Source: Simplicispira suum (lineage in GTDB: Bacteria; Pseudomonadota; Gammaproteobacteria; Burkholderiales; Burkholderiaceae_C). From it: a stretch of 64,000 nt of DNA. Below are positions 25,875 to 32,081 of this stretch, piece after piece (the first letter of the stretch is position 1; each line of letters begins with the position of its first letter). A program made the translations under genes and the position numbers. A model generated the notes under the pieces. It saw nothing but the letters and a program-made list of their open reading frames with translations, did not search any database and had not been told where the DNA came from. The stretch is taken from NCBI RefSeq assembly GCF_003008595.1, contig NZ_CP027669.1:3410001-3474000 (forward strand), given 5' to 3'.

Positions 25875-26866
25875 GCGAACCCGCTCGGCTTGTTGGGGAC
25901 TGCGGCCACTGCCGGGAACGAAAGCCCCACACCGACAACCGGGCGCACCAGCGACGACGCGGCAGAGCGGGAAGAGGCAGCTGCGGGGAAGCAGGATCCC
26001 AGGACCTCGCGCCACTTCTCTAGTGCCTTGTCGTCGTCCGTCTCGTTCTTGGCATCCCGGGCCAGCTTTGCATGCTCCTTGACCTTGTCATAGAAGATTT
26101 GAAACTCGTCGGCCGTCACATGAGAGAACACGTTGTTGCCGGCTACCCCTGGGTCTTCCAAGAACGGCACCAGGCCTGCCGCGGCGTAGCCAGCGTAATC
26201 GTCGCGAATGGACTCCAGCAGATCCACAAACAATGCCTCGTAGTTGGATTGTGTCGTGCTCATGAACTTCGAAACCACGCACTCCAGGATGAAACCCTTC
26301 GGGCGGCGCAGGTCGGCGAGATTGACGCGGCGCCACCACTTGAAGAGCTTAACCAGCGGCTTGAAACGGCCGCCCGTGCGACTGTTCTCGTCAATCGTCC
26401 ACTGCGTATGCGCAGGAGGGTTGGTGGTCAGCCATTGGCCGAGCTGTTTGTCCGGGATAAGGTAAGACAGCCCGTTCTCGATGATGGGCACCACGTCCAT
26501 ATCAACCGTGGACAGCGTTACGGCGATTGAGCGGCGGTTGACCTTGACGTTTTTGTAGCCGGCGTCGCGCAGAGCCTTCTCCAGGGTGGTGAGTACGTCG
26601 TCGGGGTCATCGTCCTTGCTGTGCTTCGTCACCACGATGATGTCCACGTCGGGGCGCTGAAGTACGCCGTCGATTTTCTGAGGACGGATCGCGGTGTCCC
26701 GCTTGTGCGAACCAGACAGGAAGTCGGTCTTATGAACCTTGGCGAACTCATCATCCGATTTCAGGGCGGCACGCAGCGTCGTATGTGCGCTGGAACAGGC
26801 GTTAACGGTGGAGGTCGAGGGCTCAATCTCGTAGAGGAGGTCAGTAAATTGCTTTTGCGTAGTCAT
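25871..26866 (-). CDS. cdnD: CBASS CD-NTase (cyclic oligonucleotide synthase)
   Basis: This is a 331-residue synthase of the nucleotide alarm signal. The nucleotidyltransferase core shows GS at residues 52-53 (FLSGSHKRDTAIRP), the metal pair Asp73 and Asp75 (RPDVDIIVV) and a third acidic site in VDMDVVPII (Asp122/Asp124). The last residues are NKPSGFA, a small-residue end suited to Cap2 conjugation. It is the first gene of the operon and overlaps cap2 by ATGA. Clade D is a guess from its pairing with Cap4, which in known systems reads cyclic trinucleotides. The Shine-Dalgarno is weak. Confidence 0.9.
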   Translation of the reverse strand: MTTQKQFTDLLYEIEPSTSTVNACSSAHTTLRAALKSDDEFAKVHKTDFLSGSHKRDTAIRPQKIDGVLQRPDVDIIVVTKHSKDDDPDDVLTTLEKALRDAGYKNVKVNRRSIAVTLSTVDMDVVPIIENGLSYLIPDKQLGQWLTTNPPAHTQWTIDENSRTGGRFKPLVKLFKWWRRVNLADLRRPKGFILECVVSKFMSTTQSNYEALFVDLLESIRDDYAGYAAAGLVPFLEDPGVAGNNVFSHVTADEFQIFYDKVKEHAKLARDAKNETDDDKALEKWREVLGSCFPAAASSRSAASSLVRPVVGVGLSFPAVAAVPNKPSGFA

Positions 26867-26918
26867 TGGTGCACCCGTAGGTTGGCATTGCGAACGCGAT
26901 GATGTTGTGGCAAAGTCT

Positions 26919-26937
26919 GTTGTCCAGACGGAACAAC
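26919..26937. promoter_or_regulatory. Palindromic operator 1, candidate CapH site
   Basis: GTTGTCCAGACGGAACAAC has symmetric outer arms GTTGT/ACAAC with further matching inner positions. It lies 53 bases upstream of the CD-NTase start, in the divergent region between CBASS and capH. The arms are the same as in the second palindrome 50 bases away. Confidence 0.6.
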
Positions 26938-26986
26938 GGTCATCAACCTTGCCAATACAATGTGCCCCGTTAAACGCTTGAGTCGT

Positions 26987-27004
26987 GTTGTCTGGCTGGA
27001 CAAC
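26987..27004. promoter_or_regulatory. Palindromic operator 2, candidate CapH site
   Basis: GTTGTCTGGCTGGACAAC is a perfect 6-bp inverted repeat (GTTGTC/GACAAC) with a 6-base spacer. A further half site (CGACAAC) lies at about 27071. Two like palindromes in a divergent promoter fit binding by one dimeric HTH repressor to control both directions. Confidence 0.65.
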
Positions 27005-27148
27005 AGTATATCGAAATCATCTTTGCCTGCAAGAGGGCTACCGCTTTTCTATGTCCATTGATTCTTGAGTCGACAACATCTGACATCCGCCAATTCGTAT
27101 TGGCTGCACACTGGGAATCTGGCCCCTACTTTGAATTCAGGAAAACAC

Positions 27149-27535
27149 ATGCCACAAACCGGCCTGGGAACGGCGCTCCGCGAGCTCCGAGAACGGCGCA
27201 CCCTCTCATTGCGGGAGTTGGGCCAACTGGCAACCATCGACCACGCCTACGTTCATCGACTGGAAAGCGGAGAGAAAGCAAGCCCATCGCAAGAGCTGCT
27301 CGAAAAGCTCTTGAAAGTCTTGAAGCCAAGTGACCGAGACGCCGAAGTCATTTCCTGGCTGGTGGAACACCCTGATACAGATGTCGACTTGGTGAGGTAT
27401 GTTCTGGCCGATGACTCTATTGCCACGGACATATTTACGGCGGCAGCTGGTGTTCGTCATCGCGGGACAGCCCGGCCGGACCCCGCCACCTTAATCGCTC
27501 GAATCAGGAGAGCTTTTGAAGAGGACGACGAATAG
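27149..27535 (+). CDS. capH: HTH (XRE-type) transcriptional repressor, CapH-like
   Basis: This is a 128-residue protein with an XRE-type helix-turn-helix at residues 8-62 (LRELRERRTLSLRELGQLATIDHAYVHRLESGEK) and a helical C-terminus. The ATG at 27149 is chosen because CAGGA lies just upstream; an upstream GTG or TTG would add an unlikely tail. The gene is divergent from the CBASS operon and immediately followed by a metallopeptidase. In known CapH/CapP pairs, CapH represses CBASS until CapP, stimulated by single-stranded DNA, cleaves it. Assignment to CapH rests on this arrangement. Confidence 0.82.
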   Translation: MPQTGLGTALRELRERRTLSLRELGQLATIDHAYVHRLESGEKASPSQELLEKLLKVLKPSDRDAEVISWLVEHPDTDVDLVRYVLADDSIATDIFTAAAGVRHRGTARPDPATLIARIRRAFEEDDE

Positions 27536-28405
27536 ATGGATGAAGCAGACGTCTTGCAACGAGCTCGAGCCTTTGTGGCAGGCGTCGATACCTCCAACAT
27601 TCAGACTGATCTCTGCCCGTATCTGGTGGCCGCCAATGCCAAGGTCATCAAAGAAGAGATGGGAAAGGGGGAGTCAGGCTCCACCATCACAACACCCAAA
27701 GGCAAGCACATCATCCATGTGAACTCGCTGGAGAGCGAGAGACGGCAGCGGTTCACCGTGTGCCATGAGCTTGCCCATATCGTGCTTGGACTGCCATCAA
27801 CTCATGACGAAGTTCCATCCTGGTCGTTCTCAAAGCGAGACTCTAATGAGGTGATGTGCGATCTCTTCGCTGCCGAGCTGCTGATGCCGTACCAGCAGTG
27901 GTTGAACAAGGTGCCCGATGGCGATCCTTCGCTCGAGGTCATTGAATTCATGGCTGCTGAGTTCCAGACCTCATTTCCTGCCGCAGCATCCCGCTACGCG
28001 AATCTTGCGAGCATTCCCTGCGCGTTCGTCACTATGGACAGGGGAATGGTTAGGTATGCCGCCCGGTCCACAACCCTGCGCCACGCAAACGCCCGCATTC
28101 CTGCTCGGACGCCGGTTCCACCTGGGTCGGTGGCGTACGACATAAGGGCGGGCGGTGTTAGTGGAACCCGAGTGGATGAGGTCGCTCAGGACGTATGGTT
28201 TGAGAACTGGGAGAAGGGTCTCGACATGTTCGAGCTATCCAGGCACTACCAACCCACCGACACTACGCTGTCCCTCTTATGGTTTGACGAAGAGGATCTG
28301 CCAGAAGTCGAGGTCACCCGCTTCGGCGTACGCCTTGTGGATGACGGTGGTCTTGCCGAACTGACCGGAGAGCTTCCCTGGCCGAGTGGGAAAAGGCGTC
28401 GGTAG
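27536..28405 (+). CDS. capP: ImmA/IrrE-family zinc metallopeptidase, CapP-like
   Basis: This 289-residue peptidase has the gluzincin motif HELAH (His77, Glu78, His81) in FTVCHELAHIVLG and the third-ligand region MCDLFAAELLMP (Glu114). A C-terminal beta-rich domain fills the last about 120 residues. The ATG follows the capH stop directly, so the two are coupled. Such proteases cleave their partner HTH repressor; in CapP of CBASS this is triggered by DNA damage products. Length is normal for the family. Confidence 0.85.
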   Translation: MDEADVLQRARAFVAGVDTSNIQTDLCPYLVAANAKVIKEEMGKGESGSTITTPKGKHIIHVNSLESERRQRFTVCHELAHIVLGLPSTHDEVPSWSFSKRDSNEVMCDLFAAELLMPYQQWLNKVPDGDPSLEVIEFMAAEFQTSFPAAASRYANLASIPCAFVTMDRGMVRYAARSTTLRHANARIPARTPVPPGSVAYDIRAGGVSGTRVDEVAQDVWFENWEKGLDMFELSRHYQPTDTTLSLLWFDEEDLPEVEVTRFGVRLVDDGGLAELTGELPWPSGKRRR

Positions 28406-28448
28406 ATAGCTCTGTGTTGAATGATGTTCTAACGAAGGACTTAGAGCG

Positions 28449-28540
28449 ATGCCGAACTTTCCTCAGCGGGTACGCGACAACATCCTTCCGCTCTCCGAAA
28501 ATCAGACGCTCGCCGAGGCTTTCGATGAGTGGAGGCACGC
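28449..28540 (+). pseudogene. Truncated 5' end of an unknown defence-associated gene
   Basis: An ATG with GAAGGAC upstream starts a frame reading RVRDNILPLSENQTLAEAFDEW. It loses similarity at about codon 30, where surface-protein sequence begins in another frame. I recall proteins with an ILPLS...EAxxEW start that continue with TG and CxLC motifs and sit next to IrrE-type genes. Only the first about 30 codons are left. The end coordinate is an estimate. Confidence 0.5.
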
Positions 28541-28848
28541 AGTTCTGGAAGTTTGGCCCTGCCACCCCCGCCGTTGGTGGCGTGGCGGCGGCATCTACCT
28601 GGTTCCAGCTTGGTGGCGCATCTCTCAGTGGTGACCGCCTGACGGTGACCTACACCGTTGCCGATGACGGCGTGGGTGACTCTAACGCGACCCCAGGCAG
28701 CATCAGTGACCCTTTTGCGCTGGCAGCCGGCCCTCTCGGCGGTGGTGCGGTAGGTATTCCCGTGGATGCGCCTTGGGCGCTGGGGCTGCTGTCGGCGGTA
28801 TTGGGGTTCTTGGGCTGGCGCAGGCAGCGGGCACTGTTAAAAGGTTGA
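28541..28848 (+). pseudogene. 3' remnant of a choice-of-anchor U / IPTL-CTERM-type surface protein gene
   Basis: The frame reads GTQFWKFGPATP, WFQLGGASLSG and TYTVADDGVGDSN, the end of a choice-of-anchor U type domain. A C-terminal sorting signal follows: IPVDAPWALGLL, hydrophobic LLSAVLGFLGW, then basic RRQR. The N-terminal and repeat parts of what should be a large secreted protein are missing. The remnant is open upstream only because it has been fused to foreign sequence. It marks the start of chromosome-like DNA. Confidence 0.6.
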
Positions 28849-29325
28849 TGGGTGCCAAGTGGCGGGCTCACGTCTCAATGGAATTCAAGACGGCGCCTGC
28901 GCCCCACCCATGGGAGCCCTATCCGATCGCGGGCCCCGCGCAGTACAGCGGTCAATTTGCTCGTGAAAAGTCCGATGACCGGTATTGGTGATAGCGGTCG
29001 TTGGTCAGCCAAAACTGGATGACTGCCCCCAGCCTCGAGACGTCGTTCGGCTTCACGAACTGAAGGGCTTTTCGCGTCGGGAACGGACGTCAGTAGCCTT
29101 GTACCCTCCATCACTTCGCACAAACAGAAGCGGGTGCAGCGCAGTAGGGCAAAGCGGAGCGAAGGAGTTTCCACTGCGGTTCGCAATGGCTCCATGATTG
29201 GCTCCATGGCAATCTGCTGGCGCACCGCGCTGCTACTGTTTGCACCGCCCTACGCTCGCTTTCTGCCTCGTGATCGACCACATGTAAGCGCATCTCAGGG
29301 CCTCAGCAGAGCGCCTTGAAGCCCC
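28849..29325. other. Intergenic stretch of about 480 bases, no gene seen
   Basis: Several short open frames exist on both strands, but none has a credible start, ribosome binding site or recognisable product. Pieces such as the one at 29130-29310 look like decayed coding DNA. A terminator closes the stretch. Confidence 0.4.
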
Positions 29326-29364
29326 TCCCCGCCCCCATGGCACCATGGAGCGGGGATTTTTTTT
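29326..29364 (+). terminator. Strong rho-independent terminator
   Basis: TCCCCGC and GCGGGGA pair as a 7-bp stem around an inner CCATGG-type palindrome, followed by eight T residues (29357-29364). It lies 30 bases before the lipoprotein gene and would end transcription from the left, including any read-through from the surface-protein remnant. Confidence 0.8.
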
Positions 29365-29393
29365 GCCACAGCTTTGGATGGAAGGCCTGCCAG

Positions 29394-29918
29394 ATGAAAA
29401 CTTCAATCACCGCAGCCGCTGTGCTCGCCGCTGCCTTGCTTGCCGGCTGCGCCAGCCCCGGCTTTGACGCCGGTCGAACGGAAACCGTGCTGCCCCTGAA
29501 GCGTGCCTGGGTGGATGGGCGCACCGTGGAATACGTGACCACCGATATTTCCGACGCCGCCATGGCTAAGGCCGCCGGCGCCAACTACGCGCCGCGTCTG
29601 GCCGGCGCGGTGGGCATCACCGGTCGCTCGTCGGTGCTGGAGCGGGTGTACAAGTTTCCGGCGGGCGAGCAGATCAGCATCTTCCAGTCGGCGCCGCTGC
29701 CTGCTGGCGGCGCCAACGCTGTCGCGGCCTACAGCCCCTTGTGGCGACTGGTGTTGGTGCGTTGGCAGGTTCCGGCCGCCGGGCGCGAGCTGAAATCCGA
29801 GGAAGAGCTGCTGGCGGCGCAAGAGCGCGGCGAGGTGATGCTGGAGCAGACCGCAATTGTTGCCAACTGCCCGATCACGCGAACCGTGGATGGCAGCGCG
29901 CTGCGCGGCGTGCGCTGA
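29394..29918 (+). CDS. Uncharacterised lipoprotein
   Basis: This is a 174-residue protein with a lipoprotein signal (AAALLAGC, Cys19). The ATG at 29394 is the first that gives a proper signal peptide. The mature part contains RAWVDGRTVEYVTTDISDAAMAKAAGANYAPRL, which I recall in a family of uncharacterised secreted proteins, and a late cysteine in ANCPITRTVDG. There is no enzymatic motif. It stands alone just after a terminator, so it must have its own promoter within about 30 bases or in the terminator region. It converges on the membrane protein gene. Confidence 0.75.
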   Translation: MKTSITAAAVLAAALLAGCASPGFDAGRTETVLPLKRAWVDGRTVEYVTTDISDAAMAKAAGANYAPRLAGAVGITGRSSVLERVYKFPAGEQISIFQSAPLPAGGANAVAAYSPLWRLVLVRWQVPAAGRELKSEEELLAAQERGEVMLEQTAIVANCPITRTVDGSALRGVR

Positions 29919-30031
29919 AGCCCAGGGCTGACAACTGCGCGAACCTTGGCCGAGGGTTCGCCAGCGTGTGAACAGGCGTTTGCAAGCAGCAGCGAGCGAC
30001 TGCAAGCCGGCCCGCACATCGCCGTGCCGCC

Positions 30032-30496
30032 TTACAGGGCCGACCAGCGCGCAATCAGGCCATAGAGATGCATCAGCCCGATCACCAGGCAAATGCCCGA
30101 CGACACCCGCCAGAAGGTTTGGGCGTTCTCGGGGAACGCCGGCTTGAGCAGCGGGAACGACGCCGCCCGGGCCAGGTACACGGCGGAAATGGTGATAAGC
30201 GCCGGCTTGGTGAACGGCAGTCTGGCAATGACGCCAGCGCCCGAGAAGGCGTAGGCAGCCCAGACGAACAGAACGCCAGCGATCGCAAGCGTGACGACAG
30301 TCGCTTGGACTTTGCCCGCCTCTGCCGCGCGCGCCATCTTTTCGCCGGCGCCCATGAACCGGTAAGCCGGTACCCCCACAAAGACGCACGCGAGGTGCGC
30401 CAGCGCGGCGGCCGCGCTGAGCGCGCCGCCTATGACAAGCGCCTGGGTTCCAGAGATGGATGATTCAAGAGGCACAAGCACCCTTGCAAGGCGCAT
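30032..30496 (-). CDS. Small four-helix membrane protein after sigZ
   Basis: This is a 154-residue inner-membrane protein with four hydrophobic segments (LVIGGALSAAAALAHLACVF, VVTLAIAGVLFVWAAYAFSG, LITISAVYLARAASFPLL, GICLVIGLMHLYGLIA). The ATG at 30496 overlaps the end of sigZ by 32 bases; an upstream in-frame ATG at 30532 would lengthen the overlap. No family is recognised with certainty. Being coupled to a SigZ-type sigma factor, it is probably part of the same stress response. Confidence 0.65.
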   Translation of the reverse strand: MRLARVLVPLESSISGTQALVIGGALSAAAALAHLACVFVGVPAYRFMGAGEKMARAAEAGKVQATVVTLAIAGVLFVWAAYAFSGAGVIARLPFTKPALITISAVYLARAASFPLLKPAFPENAQTFWRVSSGICLVIGLMHLYGLIARWSAL

Positions 30497-31067
30497 CGGA
30501 TGAGTGACGGCGATAGTCCGTGACAAGGCCACCCGTCATCTCGACATGGCAGCAGTCCAGCAACTTTGCTTTGAGCATGAACCTTGCTCGACTTGCTCGG
30601 CTCTTGATTGCGGACAACGACACACCCTGCTCGTCAGCCACGGTCTGCATGCTATTTCCGTCAAATTCAGTGGCAAGCAAGGTGTCGCGATAGATTGCGG
30701 GGAGCTGCCGGGCAAGCGGCCTGAGACACATCGCAAGCTCCTGATGCAGAAGCGCATCATCGGCATATTGCGTATCTGGCAGATTCTCATCCAGCTCCAT
30801 CGCGTCAGGCCGTGCCGAGCGGTAGTGGTCAACCAACGTGGTTCGGGCGGCGGCATAGAGCCATCCCGTTAGATTATTGGGGGCTCGATTGGCGCTGATC
30901 GCAGCCGATGCCTTGACGAAGACGTCTTGAATGAGGTCTTCAACCAGGTTTGGATCGCTCACGCGCCTGCGCAAGTAGTTGCGCAGACTGCCGCGCAGAG
31001 CGGCGAAGGCCGCCCCAAGGTCTTCTGAAGTTGTGGGCGCAGCCAGCAGCGTTTCCACTTCAGCCAC
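30465..31067 (-). CDS. sigZ: ECF RNA polymerase sigma factor, SigZ family
   Basis: This is a 200-residue sigma-70-family factor. The GTG at 31067 is chosen because AGGCGG lies about 8 bases upstream. Region 2 is visible in RNYLRRRVSDPNLVEDLIQDVFVK and region 4 in MQTVADEQGVSLSAIKSRASRAR. The C-terminus carries a cysteine pair, LLDCCHVEM, plus a last CKGAC. This cysteine-bearing tail is typical of the SigZ family and may sense a metal or thiol stress. There is no anti-sigma factor gene next to it. It overlaps arsI by 8 bases and is overlapped by the membrane protein gene. Confidence 0.82.
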   Translation of the reverse strand: MAEVETLLAAPTTSEDLGAAFAALRGSLRNYLRRRVSDPNLVEDLIQDVFVKASAAISANRAPNNLTGWLYAAARTTLVDHYRSARPDAMELDENLPDTQYADDALLHQELAMCLRPLARQLPAIYRDTLLATEFDGNSMQTVADEQGVSLSAIKSRASRARFMLKAKLLDCCHVEMTGGLVTDYRRHSSDAPCKGACAS

Positions 31068-31566
31068 AACAAGCCGCCTGCGACGCTGACGAACCGTTCG
31101 GGATGCAGCAAGCAGCCTTGGCAGAAGGCGCATCCTGATCCGACCCGCGAAGAGGAATGCAGCATGCACCCGTCTGATGTGCCGTGTCGCTGCCAAATTC
31201 AGGTGCATCAGACACCGTGTGAAAATGCTCCCACGCCAGTCCTTGCGGATCAATCGTCCAATGCTTTTCGCTATTGGAATAGCAGCAGGCGGATTTTTCC
31301 TGATCCAACACTTCTCCCGGAGATGCTGCGTCCGCCCGTGTTTTTAATTCAGCGAGTTCTTGCACTGAATCGGCCTGGAAGCCGAAGTGGTTCACGCCGA
31401 CCGCGTGACCTCTCGCAGAAATCGCAAAATTGATTCGTGGATCGTCGAGCATCCACTTTGCGTAGTCATCTTGCTTTTTTGTAGGCGGCTGGCCGAACAG
31501 CTTGCTATAGAAATCGATGCTGGTCTCCATGTTCTCTACGGCAACGTGGGCGTGAAAGCGTTTCAT
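31060..31566 (-). CDS. arsI: ArsI/CadI-family metal(loid) resistance dioxygenase
   Basis: This is a 168-residue vicinal-oxygen-chelate enzyme. Candidate metal ligands are His5 or His7 (RFHAHVAVE), His60 (GVNHFGF) and Glu113 (GLAWEHF). The substrate thiol pair of ArsI C-As lyases is present as Cys94-Cys95 (KSACCYSNSEKHW). In known members it splits the C-As bond of organoarsenicals with Fe(II) and oxygen. The C-terminal tail has two more CCIP units and a final CCG, likely metal-binding. ATG 31566 follows a CAGGAGC ribosome site. It is the first gene of an arsI-sigZ-membrane protein operon. No arsR or ars pump is adjacent. Confidence 0.85.
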   Translation of the reverse strand: MKRFHAHVAVENMETSIDFYSKLFGQPPTKKQDDYAKWMLDDPRINFAISARGHAVGVNHFGFQADSVQELAELKTRADAASPGEVLDQEKSACCYSNSEKHWTIDPQGLAWEHFHTVSDAPEFGSDTAHQTGACCIPLRGSDQDAPSAKAACCIPNGSSASQAACCG

Positions 31567-31716
31567 GTCTAGCTCCTGTCTGGTCGCATCAAGATGGATG
31601 CACCTGTATAGACGCAGAAAACACAAAAAGGTCGCAAGCGATGCCTTGTGCCTAATAAAAAAGGAAGCGGCTGGCCGGGGAACAGGGCGCCAGGCTGACA
31701 GGTGAGAGAGCGAAAA

Positions 31717-32073
31717 TCATGCGCCACCCCATTTGCTTCGAAATATGAAATACACCGCGCCAAGAATGCAGAACGCTGCCCAAAGATAATCGAGCTTCAG
31801 TGGCTCCTTCATGTAGAAAAAGGCAAACGGAACAAAAACGGTGAGCGTGATTACTTCCTGCAGAATTTTGAGCTGACCGAGCGGCAAGGCCGTATACCCG
31901 ATACGGTTTGCGGGAACCTGCAGCATGTACTCAAAGAACGCAATGCCCCAACTGACGAGCGCCGCCACGAACCATGGCTTGGCGCTGAGATCCTTCAAAT
32001 GCGCGTACCAGGCGAATGTCATGAAGACATTGCTGAGGGAGAGGAGGAGGACTGTCAGTCCAATTGCGCGCAT
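31717..32073 (-). CDS. DUF486 (DMT superfamily) small membrane protein
   Basis: This is a 118-residue protein with four membrane segments, including LLLSLSNVFMTFAWYAHLK and ALPLGQLKILQEVITLTVFV, typical of the DUF486 family. The natural start is ATG 32073. The four bases upstream abut the CTAG target site of an IS5-type element, so the native ribosome site and promoter have been replaced by the IS end. An in-frame extension into the IS exists, but it would be an artefact. Expression now depends on what the IS end supplies. Confidence 0.8.
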   Translation of the reverse strand: MRAIGLTVLLLSLSNVFMTFAWYAHLKDLSAKPWFVAALVSWGIAFFEYMLQVPANRIGYTALPLGQLKILQEVITLTVFVPFAFFYMKEPLKLDYLWAAFCILGAVYFIFRSKWGGA

Positions 32074-32081
32074 ATATCTAG

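Larger units (their letters stand above)
1..28540. mobile_element. Right part of an integrative conjugative element (Tn4371/RP4-Trb type) with metabolic and defence cargo
   Basis: The order traG, RHH protein, trbB, C, D, E, J, eexN-like, L, F, G, I, DUF2274 is the mating-pair-formation block known from Tn4371-family elements. Integrase, relaxase, parA and repA lie outside the window, so the left end is not seen. Beyond the last conjugation gene lie about 10 kb of phage-defence genes, ending at a gene-fusion junction near 28540 that separates them from chromosome-like DNA. Family-typical intergenic palindromes are absent from this part and present to its right. That the defence genes belong to the same element, and not to a neighbouring island, is inferred from adjacency. 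No att repeat was identified. Confidence 0.55.

Noticed and set aside
25875..26015. A longer Cap2 with 47 extra N-terminal residues
   Set aside because: The extra part is out-of-frame shadow of the CD-NTase C-terminus and has unlikely composition. The ATGA overlap at 25874 gives the normal E2-like start.
21213..26866. The CHAT protease as an accessory effector of the CBASS operon itself
   Set aside because: It is on the opposite strand and converges on cap4, has no SAVED or other nucleotide-sensing domain, and the operon already has Cap4. The two are treated as separate neighbours.
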